Source: Pseudarthrobacter phenanthrenivorans Sphe3 | GTDB taxonomy: Bacteria; Actinomycetota; Actinomycetes; Actinomycetales; Micrococcaceae | Length of the DNA stretch: 64,000 nucleotides | Direction: 5' to 3' | Assembly: GCF_000189535.1 (NCBI RefSeq) | Contig: NC_015145.1 | Location: 2,604,001 to 2,668,000, forward strand | Shown here: one piece after another, positions 7,850-16,180 of the stretch | How positions within the stretch are numbered: the first letter of the stretch is position 1 | How the letters are laid out: each line of letters begins with the position of its first letter | The notes under the pieces: model-generated | What the model was told of the DNA's origin: nothing | Database searches by the model: none | What the model saw: the letters and a program-made list of their open reading frames with translations, nothing else | Made by a program: the position numbers and the translations under genes

Positions 7850-9160
7850 GTGACTGACAAGACGGACGAGACCTCCGCGGCAGGCGAAAATCCGGGGAGT
7901 TCCCAGCCGCCGTCCGCCGCTCCCTCCAGCCCTGCTGCTGCCCGCCGGAAGAACCCCGCTGCGGCCGCCCTGGGCCTCCTGGTACACCGTCTGCGCCAGC
8001 CCCTTCCCGGGGCCCAGCCCAGGCTACGGTTCGAGATGCCGCCGGAGTACTCGCGCCAGAACGGGGACGAGTCCGGCCTGGACAGCGAAGTGCAGCCGCA
8101 GTTCGGCAGCCCCGGACCCCGGATCTCGCCGCAGCATCCGCTCTACATGGGGTTCATGGGTGCCGTGGGCGTGGGGCTTGCGCTGCTGGTCTACTGGATC
8201 GGTTCCAACACCACCCAGCTTTTGCTGTGGATCGTGGCCGCCCTGTTCATCGCCTTGGGGCTGGAACCTGTGGTGGGCTGGCTGGAAAGCCGCAAAATCC
8301 CCAGGCCGGCCGGAATCCTGGTGTCCGTCACGGTGCTGGTAAGCGCCGTCGTCGGCTTTTTCGCCACCCTGATCCCCACCATCGTGGAGCAGGTCACCCA
8401 GATCGTTGAACAGGCGCCGGTGTGGATCCGGGACTTCATCGATTCCGACTTTTTCCGCAGCCTGGATGACCAGTTCGGGGTACGGGAGCGGGTCACTGAA
8501 GAACTGGACAAGTTCGTGAACGACCCCGCTGCCATGGGCGGGATCTTCGGGGGCGTGGTGGGCTTTGGCTCCACCGTGGCCAACGGGCTCTTCGGCACCC
8601 TTATCGTCCTGGTGCTGAGCCTGTACTTCCTGGCCGCCCTGCCCGCAATGAAAAAGTGGGGGTACCGCCTCGCGCCGCGTTCCCGGCGGCACCGGGTGGA
8701 GGCGCTGTCCGAGGAAATCACCCGCTCGGTGGGCAACTACGTCATTGGGCAGGCTGTTGTTGCACTCCTGAATGCCACGTTTGCCTTCATCGTGATGTCC
8801 ATCGTCGGGATCCCGTTCGCCCTGCTGCTGGCGTTCGTGGTGGCCCTGCTCGCGTTCATCCCCCTGGTCGGCGGCATGATCGCAGGCGTCGTGGTGCTGC
8901 TGGTATCCCTCACCGAAGGCTGGCAGGCTGCGGCGGTCTACGGGATCTGCTACTTCTCCTACCTGCAGTTCGAGGCCTATTTCATCTCCCCGCGCATCAT
9001 GCAGAAGGCCGTTGCCGTGCCGGGCGCCGTCGCCGTAATTTCCGTCATCGCCGGCGGCAGCCTGCTGGGCGTGCTCGGCGCGCTGATCGCCATCCCGACG
9101 GCGGCCGCCGTCCTGCTGCTGATCAGGGAGATCTACATCGTCCGGCAGGACCAGCACTAG
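7850..9160 (+). CDS. AI-2E family transporter / PerM-type permease
   Basis: The 436-aa protein has a long disordered, Pro/Ala/Ser-rich N-terminus (about 1-95) followed by roughly eight membrane helices arranged as two, a large loop with amphipathic helices, then five or more. The stretch FALLLAFVVALLAFIPLVGGMIAG and the closing LLGVLGALIAIPTAAAVLLL are typical of the AI-2E/PerM family. The family name is historical; members include Na+/H+ antiporters and exporters of unknown substrate. The start is GTG 7850 with only a weak ribosome site, so the true N-terminus could be further in. A TTGACA element sits at 7763 upstream. The gene converges on the alpha/beta hydrolase gene. Confidence 0.85.
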   Translation: MTDKTDETSAAGENPGSSQPPSAAPSSPAAARRKNPAAAALGLLVHRLRQPLPGAQPRLRFEMPPEYSRQNGDESGLDSEVQPQFGSPGPRISPQHPLYMGFMGAVGVGLALLVYWIGSNTTQLLLWIVAALFIALGLEPVVGWLESRKIPRPAGILVSVTVLVSAVVGFFATLIPTIVEQVTQIVEQAPVWIRDFIDSDFFRSLDDQFGVRERVTEELDKFVNDPAAMGGIFGGVVGFGSTVANGLFGTLIVLVLSLYFLAALPAMKKWGYRLAPRSRRHRVEALSEEITRSVGNYVIGQAVVALLNATFAFIVMSIVGIPFALLLAFVVALLAFIPLVGGMIAGVVVLLVSLTEGWQAAAVYGICYFSYLQFEAYFISPRIMQKAVAVPGAVAVISVIAGGSLLGVLGALIAIPTAAAVLLLIREIYIVRQDQH

Positions 9161-9169
9161 GCCTGCGCC

Positions 9170-9187
9170 GGCGGGCCTCCGCCCGCC
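9170..9187. terminator. Small GC hairpin between convergent genes
   Basis: GGCGGGC (9170-9176) and GCCCGCC (9181-9187) form a perfect 7-bp stem with a CTCC loop, ten bases after the permease stop and before the end of the convergent hydrolase gene. There is no T-tract, so it may be a weak or Rho-assisted bidirectional terminator. Confidence 0.4.
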
Positions 9188-9206
9188 AGGCTGAGGCTGC
9201 CGCTCC

Positions 9207-10007
9207 CTAGGCCGAGGCCGTTGCCGCGGGCCCGTTCCATTCGTGCGGCAGCCCGGCAGCGCCCGATCCTGCCTCGGTGACGTCGTCCACAATCTCGTTG
9301 AGCACCCGGGAGGCGTACTTCTCCCCCACCCACAGGTGCTTGGCACCGTCCACGCCCACCACGCGGGCCTGCGGAACCATGCTGAACCTGGCGGCGGCCT
9401 CGTCCGGCTTGAGGAAGTCGTCATGCTCCGGGACCAGTACCGTGAGCGGCTTCCCGGATTCCGCCCACAGGCGCAGGTGTTCGTCAGTGGCGCGGTGCAG
9501 CGGGGGCGAGAGCAGGACCGCACCCTCGACTTGGGACGCCACCGGCTCCACTGCGCCGTACATCAGGGCAAGCTCCGTGCCAAAGGACCAACCCACCAGC
9601 CAGCGGTTGGGCAGGCCCCGTTCCACGGCGAAGCGGACCGCCGCCTCCATATCATGGCGTTCCCCGATGCCCTCTTCGAAGGCGCCGCTGCTGGTTCCAT
9701 GCGGTGATGCGGTTCCGCGGGTGTTGAACCGCAGCACTGCGATGCCGGCGAGCGCCGGCAGCCGGTAGGAAGCCTTCCGGTAGACGTGGGAGTCCATGAA
9801 GCCGCCGTGGGTTGGAAGGGGATGCAGGGTGATCAGGGTGGCATGTACGGGCCCGGATTCCGGCAGCGCCAGCTCGGCCACAAGGGTGTGGCCGTCTTCC
9901 GTTTCCAGCTGCACCAGTTCGCGTTTCGCGGGCAGGACGGTAGAGGCACGGATTGGAGTGGGGCCAGGGCCTTGGCGGAACTCGTACGACGCCGGATCAG
10001 AACTCAT
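9207..10007 (-). CDS. Alpha/beta hydrolase (dienelactone hydrolase/serine aminopeptidase-like)
   Basis: This 266-aa cytosolic hydrolase has the nucleophile elbow GWSFG with Ser141, an acid in the EHDDFL stretch (about 196) and a catalytic His in GAKHLWVG (His224), in the canonical strand order. The sequence HPLPTHGGFMDSHVY and the FNTRGTASPHG stretch are like the short acyl-peptidase/ester hydrolases that take small substrates. No cap domain or signal peptide is visible. The substrate is unknown. It is a single gene facing the AI-2E permease. Confidence 0.85.
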   Translation of the reverse strand: MSSDPASYEFRQGPGPTPIRASTVLPAKRELVQLETEDGHTLVAELALPESGPVHATLITLHPLPTHGGFMDSHVYRKASYRLPALAGIAVLRFNTRGTASPHGTSSGAFEEGIGERHDMEAAVRFAVERGLPNRWLVGWSFGTELALMYGAVEPVASQVEGAVLLSPPLHRATDEHLRLWAESGKPLTVLVPEHDDFLKPDEAAARFSMVPQARVVGVDGAKHLWVGEKYASRVLNEIVDDVTEAGSGAAGLPHEWNGPAATASA

Positions 10008-10051
10008 GACTGCCAGCTTAGCGACAGCGGGCGCGTCTTCGCCCGCTGCGG

Positions 10052-10420
10052 CTAGCGGTAGCGGTAACTGCGCGACATCCAGCAGTTCGTGTGCCAGTGG
10101 CGCCGCTCCGCCAGGCCGGCGGCCGCCCCGAACAGGTGGTCATCCTTCCAGACCACCAGGTGGGCCACGCCGGGCAGCACCGCGGTGGAGCATTCCGGGC
10201 AAATGTACGTTTTTTCGGCGTTCCGGGCGGTCATGGTGCGGACCATCCATTCGCCGTCGGGCGCACTCTCGCGCCGCGCGATGCCGGCACGTGCCCGTTC
10301 GAGATCCAGTTCGGGAATGTCCTGGCTGTTTTTCCGGCCCGCTCCCCTGCCGGCACCGGGCCTGCCGGAAGCCGTACCCTTTCCGGATACGGGACGGCGG
10401 GGTCGGTTGGAGCGCGGCAT
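10052..10420 (-). CDS. Small zinc-ribbon-like protein (often labelled ATP/GTP-binding protein)
   Basis: The 122-aa protein starts with a basic, disordered tail (MPRSNRPRRPVSGKG) and ends with a compact module holding CPEC and the HWHTNCW motif, which together could bind one zinc ion. The block PDGEWMVRTMT followed by TYICPEC is shared by actinobacterial proteins usually labelled ATP/GTP-binding, although I see no P-loop. I chose ATG 10420; a longer reading would run through the divergent nucS gene. It is divergent from nucS with about 105 nt between them, and its function is unknown. Confidence 0.75.
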   Translation of the reverse strand: MPRSNRPRRPVSGKGTASGRPGAGRGAGRKNSQDIPELDLERARAGIARRESAPDGEWMVRTMTARNAEKTYICPECSTAVLPGVAHLVVWKDDHLFGAAAGLAERRHWHTNCWMSRSYRYR

Positions 10421-10525
10421 GAATCCATTCTGCCCCAGCTGCGGGCCGGTTTCCTGCCCGGCAGGGCCCCTGGATGAAGAGCGTGCTGACGGGCGCGGTA
10501 TCCGGCAGACGGTAGTCTGTACGGC

Positions 10526-11221
10526 GTGCGACTTGTGATAGCCCGATGCTCCGTTGATTACGTTGGCCGGCTTAAAGCCCATCTCCCGCTGGCCACCAGG
10601 CTCCTGCTGGTGAAGGCCGACGGCTCCGTCCTGGTGCATTCCGACGGCGGTTCCTACAAGCCGCTCAACTGGATGAGCCCGCCGGCGACGCTGCGGGTCT
10701 CCTCCCCCGAGGACGTGGATCTTGAACTGGGAGTCATGGAGCAGTGGACGGTGCAGTCGGCCAAGACCGATGACCGCCTCATCATCAACATCCACGAAAA
10801 ACTCGACGAGTCGTCCCACGATCTCGGCGTGGACCCGGGGCTGATCAAGGACGGCGTGGAGGCGGACCTTCAGAGGCTCCTGGCTGAACAGATAGAGACC
10901 CTGGGAAGCGGCTATTCACTCATCCGCCGCGAGTACTTCACCGCCATCGGCCCGGTGGACATCTTGGCGCGTGATGCGGACGGCGGCACCGTAGCCATCG
11001 AGCTGAAGCGCCGCGGCGACATCGACGGCGTGGAGCAGCTGACCCGTTACCTTGAGTTGCTGAACCGTGATCCGCTGCTTGCCCCGGTCCGCGGAATCTT
11101 TGCCGCCCAGCAGATCAAGCCGCAGGCAAAAGTGCTCGCGAACGACCGCGGAATCGATTGCATCACTTTGGACTATGACGCAATGCGCGGTGTGGACGAC
11201 AGCGAATCCCGGCTTTTCTGA
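10526..11221 (+). CDS. nucS: Mismatch-specific endonuclease NucS (EndoMS)
   Basis: The 231-aa protein performs the non-canonical mismatch repair used by most Actinobacteria in place of MutS/MutL: it cuts both strands around G-T, G-G and T-T mismatches. The N-terminal half is the DNA-binding/dimerisation domain ([16 protein letters not shown]). The C-terminal half is a RecB-like nuclease with catalytic Asp145 in GPVDIL, then Glu159 and Lys161 in AIELK, followed by the QLTRYLELL helix. The last residues, ESRLF, resemble the C-terminal beta-clamp-binding peptide known for NucS. The start is GTG 10526. A putative terminator follows 10 nt after the stop. Confidence 0.95.
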   Translation: MRLVIARCSVDYVGRLKAHLPLATRLLLVKADGSVLVHSDGGSYKPLNWMSPPATLRVSSPEDVDLELGVMEQWTVQSAKTDDRLIINIHEKLDESSHDLGVDPGLIKDGVEADLQRLLAEQIETLGSGYSLIRREYFTAIGPVDILARDADGGTVAIELKRRGDIDGVEQLTRYLELLNRDPLLAPVRGIFAAQQIKPQAKVLANDRGIDCITLDYDAMRGVDDSESRLF

Positions 11222-11231
11222 GCCGGAAGGC

Positions 11232-11254
11232 AACCGGGACTTCCCTACCCGGTT
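11232..11254 (+). terminator. Hairpin after nucS
   Basis: AACCGGG (11232-11238) and CCCGGTT (11248-11254) form a 7-bp stem with a nine-base loop ten bases after the nucS stop. It is followed by GAATAA rather than a run of T, so termination efficiency is uncertain. Confidence 0.45.
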
Positions 11255-11299
11255 GAATAAGCCCCTGACGTGCGCATTAACCTGCAATTTGGACAAAAT

Positions 11300-11528
11300 T
11301 TAGCCAATTTGACGCCCGAACCGTTGACCTGCGGGAATGGGCGTGAAATTCTTATCTCAGTCTTTGTGTAGGTGTTTTTCATGCTCGCAAGACATGTTGC
11401 GAGCGCGAAGCTCCTGCAGCACCGGAACCCTTTCCCGGGTGTCCGGTAATCAGGATTCTTCTCGCGGAGTGACCAAGGCCGGTACGAGGTGTGCCGATCT
11501 TAAAAAGTTCCACAATGAGGAGAAATAA
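11300..11528 (+). promoter_or_regulatory. Promoter and long structured leader of the cold-shock gene
   Basis: The 307 nt between nucS and cspA hold no gene. A TTGACC element lies at 11324-11329, and an AT-rich stretch with AATTCTTAT, a plausible -10 region, begins at 11347. The inferred transcript has a leader of roughly 160-170 nt. In it, GCTCGCAA (11383-11390) pairs perfectly with TTGCGAGC (11397-11404) around the loop GACATG. A second imperfect stem uses ACCGGA (11420s) and TCCGGT (11440s). Long foldable leaders that open in the cold are typical of cspA-type genes; that role here is inference. Confidence 0.5.
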
Positions 11529-11732
11529 ATGGCACAGGGAACCGTCAAGTGGTTCAACGCTGAAAAGGGCTTCGGCTTCATTACCCCGGATGATTCGGAT
11601 GGGGACGTTTTCGTTCACTACTCCGAAATCCAGACCGGCGGCTTCAAGACCCTCGACGAGAACCAGCGTGTTCAGTTCGAAATCGGCCAGGGCGCCAAGG
11701 GCCCCCAGGCTACGGGCGTCACGGTAGTCTAG
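11529..11732 (+). CDS. cspA: Cold-shock protein (CSD, RNA chaperone)
   Basis: The 67-aa protein is a single cold-shock domain with the start [21 protein letters not shown]1 (KGFGFI) and RNP2 (VFVHY). It binds single-stranded RNA and DNA and melts secondary structure. The length is exactly that of the CspA family. The ribosome site is strong (AATGAGGAGAAATAA), 7 nt before the ATG. It is monocistronic, with a long structured leader before it and a strong intrinsic terminator after it. More than one csp gene is usual in these genomes, so the letter in the symbol is nominal. Confidence 0.95.
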   Translation: MAQGTVKWFNAEKGFGFITPDDSDGDVFVHYSEIQTGGFKTLDENQRVQFEIGQGAKGPQATGVTVV

Positions 11733-11768
11733 TCCGCTCCCCCGGCCGCTGAGCGGCCGGCAGCGAAA

Positions 11769-11810
11769 CAATGGTCTCCGGCATTTATGCCGGAGACCAT
11801 TGGTTTTTAA
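11769..11810 (+). terminator. Strong intrinsic terminator of cspA
   Basis: A perfect 16-bp inverted repeat (11769-11784 with 11787-11802) carrying TCTCCGGCAT and ATGCCGGAGA is followed directly by GTTTTTAA. This is the best intrinsic terminator in the window. It also separates cspA from the convergent MprF-like gene. Confidence 0.9.
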
Positions 11811-11834
11811 GAGTTCCTACCGGCATCCCAGGGC

Positions 11835-14426
11835 TCACTGCACCAGTTTCCGGACCAGGCGGGCCCCCTGCGCAAGGGAAAGCCCGGGCAGGTATGCACG
11901 CGTCAGGGCACGTCCGATTGCCGGCAGGTGCAACGGGTCCTGGTAATACAGGTACAGCGCACGGTACTCGGGCTTGAACCTGGATTTGAACGCCGCCAGG
12001 GAGCGGAACCCATAGACGGGTTCCAAGGCATGCCCCACCAGGTCCAGGATCCGTACCAGGTTCTCCGGGCCGTCCCCGGCTTCATTGTCCCGGGCTTGAT
12101 TTTCCTGGGCGGCATCGTCCCGGACTTCATTGTTCCGGACGGCATCGTCCCGAACGGCTCCGGCCAATGGTGAACCGGAGAGCGAGATGACTTCCACGGA
12201 GGAGCGCAGCTCCAGCACCGCAGAGGCGATGAGGAACTCCATGACTCCCGGAAAACCCTCGGCGCCCCTTCGCATGACGTCCAGGGTCCGGCTCACCAGC
12301 CGCCCGCCGTCGTAAACGGGCAGCCAGCTGGTCACGCCGTGGACGGTACCGTTGCCGTCCACGGCGAGGCAGCACAGCACTTCCTCATCCTCAAGCTCAT
12401 CCACGCCGCCCAGCGTGAAGCCCATCTCCGGGACGGACTTTCCCGCCGCCCATTCCTCGGACACCTCACTGAGCCGGGACCGGAGCGGCGCGGGCAGGGT
12501 GTGGTACGGACCCCATACGGCGCGCACCCCCAGCTTGGCAGCCCGGTTCAGGGCTGTGCGCACGTTCTGCCATTCCTTGCCTTTGAACTCCAGCCGGCGG
12601 ATGGGCAGCCGGGTTTCCTGGGCCACGGCCACACGGGAAAAGCCGCGCTCCTGCAATGCAGGCCACATAGTGTCGTCGCACGAATAGAGTGCGGGGATCA
12701 GCGCATGGCCGCGGCAATATGCGAGGAAGCCCTCGGTCACCGGCTGCTGGGCGTCCCTCGGCCCGAAGGCGCCGCCAAGTGTCAGCGCCACGCTGCCGTG
12801 CTGCTGGAAGGCAACGGCACCCTTGCCGTCCGGACTGAACCAGTAGCTGTTGGGTTCCCACAACGCCATCCACGAGAGCGGGCCCCCGCCCTGATGCAGC
12901 AGCGCCCTGGCCCTGTCCCTGTCGTCATGGCCTGAATCGGTTCGGTCCGCTTTGCCCAGCAGCACCCACCACACCGCAGCCAATGCGATGAACCAGAACA
13001 CCGGCCCCGAGTAGGCGAACAGCAGGGCCTCGAGGCTGTTGCGGTCGGCGAAGAGGCGGTGGTAATGCTGCGGGATGGGAATGGGTACGTACTGCCGGGC
13101 CAGCTCGGCCAGGAGTCCCAGCATTCCGCCGTCCCGGTCCATGCCCCCCGCCCCGAACCAGGCGGCAGCATAGGCCCCTGCGAGGAGGAGCCACGAGCCT
13201 CCCACGGCTGCCGCCAGCACCCGGCGCGCCGACGGGACCGTCTGCACGCGGAACTGGCGCCGGTTCAGCCACAGGACCAGCGCCAGCAGCAGGGGAACCA
13301 CAACCAGCGGAAGAACGTGGGCGAAGGCGGATCCCATCGGGGCGTTCGGCCCCTGCCCCCGCGGTGGAACCAGGGCGAACAAGGCCAGGTAGACAGCGGC
13401 CAGCGCCGTGACGGCCAACTGGATGGCGAGGGCAATGTTCAGGGCCAGGCGCCGTCCCCGGCGCATGCCGTCGGCACAAATCAGCAGCAGGGCTACCGGC
13501 ACGACGGCCAGCGCAAGGCCAACGGGACCGGCAAAGCCGGCGCGGCCCGCTTCAAGGCAGGAGGCTTCCACCGTGCTGCCGCAGTTGGCCGCCAGCTGGC
13601 CAAGGGTGGGCAGCGGATTCAGGACCATGTCCCGCAAAAGGGCCAGTGGGCCGGTGGGCGCCCGCGCAATCCCGGTAAGGATCGGCCCGACGGCGAACAC
13701 GGCAACAGTAAGGGCAAGGAGATTTCGCGTTTCACGCCCCGTTGACCGGTGCCGGTGGAGCTGGCCCTGGTCCCCCTGGATCCACCACCCGAGAACCAGC
13801 CCCAGCAAAGCGCCCAGCAGTCCGATCACTGTTTCGGCGTGCCCCACGTACAGCACCAGGAGGAGCGATACGGACAGTACAGCGGTCCGCAGCCGGCGCT
13901 GCCACAGCACGGGCAGGCGCGCGCTGCCGGCCAGTCCGGCGGCCAGCAGGGGCCCATACGGTCCAATCAGGACGTCATCGGCCATCCGGTCCAGCCAGCC
14001 ATCCCGCGCATACTGGGCCAGCTGGGTGACCAGGAGGAAGAGCGTGACGGCGGCGAACTGGCCGCCAAACAGCAGGGCGGCCGCCGCGCGCGTGCCCAGT
14101 TTGCGTTCCGCAAGCCCCAGGAGCAGCACGATCATCAGCGATGCGGCCGCGTACGCCAGGGGGTTCGTGGCGAAGAACAGGCTGGTGAACAAGGACCACC
14201 AGTCCCCGTTCCGGAGTCCCGGGCCGCTGACACCGGCGAACCACAGCAGCTGCTCGGGCGGCCCGGCCAGGAAGCTGCCAGTGGCTGCCGCTGCTGCCAG
14301 GAAGACGCCCAGGAATGACAGTGTGAAGGGCACGGCCCTCAGTTCCGCCATGACCAGCCGCAGCACTGGCCGCAGCACAGTGGACCAGGCCATGCCTGCA
14401 GGGCGGACCTTCCGGTCGGCGCTCAC
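11835..14426 (-). CDS. Rhomboid-like/MprF-like membrane protein with C-terminal aminoacyl-lipid synthase (DUF2156) domain
   Basis: The product (863 aa from GTG 14426) begins with a rhomboid-like membrane domain of about six helices. More membrane helices follow, then from about residue 480 a cytosolic GNAT-like DUF2156 domain with VAFQQHGSVALTLGGAFG, FKGKEWQNVRTALNRA and VMEFLIASAVLEL. Such domains transfer an amino acid from aminoacyl-tRNA to phosphatidylglycerol or a related lipid (MprF, LysX, AlaPGS). GTG 14426 is chosen because it overlaps the upstream stop as GTGA, with GGGGGAT ahead of it. A five-unit acidic repeat interrupts the C-terminal domain. It is coupled to a membrane esterase, as seen for aminoacyl-lipid synthase/hydrolase pairs. 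The amino acid used cannot be read from the sequence. Confidence 0.82.
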   Translation of the reverse strand: MSADRKVRPAGMAWSTVLRPVLRLVMAELRAVPFTLSFLGVFLAAAAATGSFLAGPPEQLLWFAGVSGPGLRNGDWWSLFTSLFFATNPLAYAAASLMIVLLLGLAERKLGTRAAAALLFGGQFAAVTLFLLVTQLAQYARDGWLDRMADDVLIGPYGPLLAAGLAGSARLPVLWQRRLRTAVLSVSLLLVLYVGHAETVIGLLGALLGLVLGWWIQGDQGQLHRHRSTGRETRNLLALTVAVFAVGPILTGIARAPTGPLALLRDMVLNPLPTLGQLAANCGSTVEASCLEAGRAGFAGPVGLALAVVPVALLLICADGMRRGRRLALNIALAIQLAVTALAAVYLALFALVPPRGQGPNAPMGSAFAHVLPLVVVPLLLALVLWLNRRQFRVQTVPSARRVLAAAVGGSWLLLAGAYAAAWFGAGGMDRDGGMLGLLAELARQYVPIPIPQHYHRLFADRNSLEALLFAYSGPVFWFIALAAVWWVLLGKADRTDSGHDDRDRARALLHQGGGPLSWMALWEPNSYWFSPDGKGAVAFQQHGSVALTLGGAFGPRDAQQPVTEGFLAYCRGHALIPALYSCDDTMWPALQERGFSRVAVAQETRLPIRRLEFKGKEWQNVRTALNRAAKLGVRAVWGPYHTLPAPLRSRLSEVSEEWAAGKSVPEMGFTLGGVDELEDEEVLCCLAVDGNGTVHGVTSWLPVYDGGRLVSRTLDVMRRGAEGFPGVMEFLIASAVLELRSSVEVISLSGSPLAGAVRDDAVRNNEVRDDAAQENQARDNEAGDGPENLVRILDLVGHALEPVYGFRSLAAFKSRFKPEYRALYLYYQDPLHLPAIGRALTRAYLPGLSLAQGARLVRKLVQ
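12081..12155. repeat. Five in-frame 15-nt tandem units inside the MprF-like gene
   Basis: Five consecutive 15-nt units lie head to tail. Units 3 and 5 both begin GGCATCGTCCC, and units 1 and 4 begin TTCATTGT. On the coding strand each encodes five residues of the type VRDDA, VRNNE or ARDNE. The stretch is absent from the domain consensus and sits in a surface loop between SGSPLAGA and the following PENLVRILDLVG. Confidence 0.85.
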
Positions 14427-15733
14427 CACGTGATCCCCCACTGCCCGGCGAGGAAGTCCAAAGCGTCCGTGATGCGCTTCGAGGAGGTGTCCCAGGAGTG
14501 CCCGGTCTGCTCAACTTCAAAGGCGCGCACGGTGAAGCCGGCGTCCTTGGCCGCCGCGGACAGGGTGCGCAGGTAGGCAACAAATTCCGGGTCGTCCTCG
14601 CCGGCGGTCAAATACATTCCGTTGCCGTCAAAACGCTGCTGCTTCATGATGTGGAGCGGCGTCTGCCGGTTGAAGGCTTCGGGATCGCCCGGGAACGATG
14701 CATCGATCGTTTTCTGGCGTTCCTTGGCGATCGCGGGCTCTGCCTCGCCCGAGAACGACAGTACGGCGGGGAACAGGTCCGGATGCCTTGTGCCCAGCTG
14801 CAGCGCGCACGTGCCGCCGAAGGAGAATCCGCCGGCCGCCCAGCGGGCGTGGTTGGTATCGACGGCGAGCGTGGACTTGATCCACCGGGGCACGTCCTCG
14901 GAAAGGTAGGTGTCCGCGCGTGCGATCCGGCTGTCCATGCACATGGTGTTGGCGGACTGCGACCCATTGGGGTCCGGGATCACCACTACCGGTGCCACTC
15001 CCCCATGGGACGCGGCGTAAGAGTCCATGTGGGACTGGAGGGAACCTCCGGTGAGCCAGTCTGCGGGACCGCCCGGCTGCCCTGCCACCAGCACCAGCAC
15101 CGGCAGCGCAGGACGGTTCGGAGCAAAGTAGGCGGGCGGCAGGTAGATGTAGGCGTCGCGGGTATTCATCCCGGAAAGCACACCGGGGATTGCGGACTTT
15201 CGCAGCACTCCGCCCGCTGGCAGCCCTCCTTGCGGGACCCACCCATCCAGTGGCACGCCGTCGGACGCGCCAGGCTGCCGCATCAGTTCCTGTTCCAGCG
15301 GCGGGATCCGTGCCAGGGCTGTTCCGAAAAGGTCGCTCACCGTCCGGTTCAGGCCGAAGTAGGCGTTGATCTGCACCGCGGACAGTGCGGCGACCAGGAG
15401 GACGGCCACCAGCCCCAGCCAGCGGCTGCGCCAACTGCTCCGGGGCACCCTCAGCGCCAGCAGGATCACGGCAGCAACACCGGTCACCACCCAGAGCAGG
15501 ACGGCATTGGGGATGTTTTCGGGGAATACTGAGAATACGTTGATGAGGGCCCAATGGACACCGGAAACCAGCGCGAAAGCTGCGACGGCGGCGGCAAGCA
15601 CCCGCACCAGCCACTGTCGGCTGCGTCCGCGGGCGGGCGGAACCAGGAGATAGGCGCCGCCTGCGACGCCCAGTGCCAGGGAAACCCAGTACAGCGGCCC
15701 GTCGATGAGACGAACGTCGAAGAACCAGTCCAC
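14423..15733 (-). CDS. Membrane-anchored alpha/beta-hydrolase-fold esterase
   Basis: The 436-aa protein has four membrane helices in its first 125 residues and then an esterase domain of the EstA/esterase D and mycolyltransferase-like fold. The nucleophile elbow is GGFSFGG with Ser304; a catalytic His is likely in EQTGHSWD near residue 411, and the oxyanion region lies around VLVAGQPGG. The hydrolase domain should be outside the membrane. It overlaps the MprF-like gene by 4 nt, which suggests that it hydrolyses or remodels the lipid made by that enzyme, as reported for synthase-esterase pairs in Corynebacterium. It follows the DUF2550 gene with a 5-nt gap, so all three may be one operon. Confidence 0.85.
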   Translation of the reverse strand: MDWFFDVRLIDGPLYWVSLALGVAGGAYLLVPPARGRSRQWLVRVLAAAVAAFALVSGVHWALINVFSVFPENIPNAVLLWVVTGVAAVILLALRVPRSSWRSRWLGLVAVLLVAALSAVQINAYFGLNRTVSDLFGTALARIPPLEQELMRQPGASDGVPLDGWVPQGGLPAGGVLRKSAIPGVLSGMNTRDAYIYLPPAYFAPNRPALPVLVLVAGQPGGPADWLTGGSLQSHMDSYAASHGGVAPVVVIPDPNGSQSANTMCMDSRIARADTYLSEDVPRWIKSTLAVDTNHARWAAGGFSFGGTCALQLGTRHPDLFPAVLSFSGEAEPAIAKERQKTIDASFPGDPEAFNRQTPLHIMKQQRFDGNGMYLTAGEDDPEFVAYLRTLSAAAKDAGFTVRAFEVEQTGHSWDTSSKRITDALDFLAGQWGITW

Positions 15734-15738
15734 CTCGG

Positions 15739-16170
15739 CTAGCGCCAGGTACCTATGCCGATGACCGGGCCGGCCTCCAGCCAGGATGACAGGCCGGTAT
15801 AGGCGTCAAACTTCATGGCGAGGCGCAGGTCCTTGCCTTCATAGCGCAGTTCAACAATGACGACGTCGGGCTGGACCTTGACAGCCTCAGCCTCGGTGGG
15901 TTTGCGGCGGCCCAGCAGTTCCAGGGAATGCCGCTTGAACTTGTGCTTGGGCCGGACGCTGAGTGAGAGCAGCCGGAACCACTCCAGGTCGTTGTCCTGA
16001 TAACGACAAACCCCCATCTGCCAACTGTTTCCAGCCATGCAAATGGAGGCGTCCACCGTGCCGAGGGCACGCCGCAGATTGAAGCGGCGCACCCCCGAAA
16101 GGCACAGTGCAAAGATGAGCAGCCCAAAAACGACTGCCAATGCGATGAACGGAAGACTCGATGCGTCCAT
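15739..16170 (-). CDS. DUF2550 family membrane protein downstream of atpC
   Basis: The 143-aa protein has one N-terminal membrane helix (about 6-25) followed by a basic cytosolic domain with NSWQMGVCRYQDNDLEWF and WLEAGPVIGIG. Homologues sit just after atpC in many Actinobacteria (for example the Rv1312 position in M. tuberculosis), but no biochemical function is known. I chose ATG 16170, which gives the usual length and starts 10 nt after the atpC stop. A longer reading would run into atpC. The domain resembles PH-like membrane-associated proteins, but that is only an impression. Confidence 0.82.
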   Translation of the reverse strand: MDASSLPFIALAVVFGLLIFALCLSGVRRFNLRRALGTVDASICMAGNSWQMGVCRYQDNDLEWFRLLSLSVRPKHKFKRHSLELLGRRKPTEAEAVKVQPDVVIVELRYEGKDLRLAMKFDAYTGLSSWLEAGPVIGIGTWR

Positions 16171-16180
16171 CAAGGTGGTG

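Noticed and set aside
10052..10819. 255-codon reading for the zinc-ribbon protein
   Set aside because: The upstream half is antisense to nucS and has no recognisable sequence. The conserved part starts at 10420.
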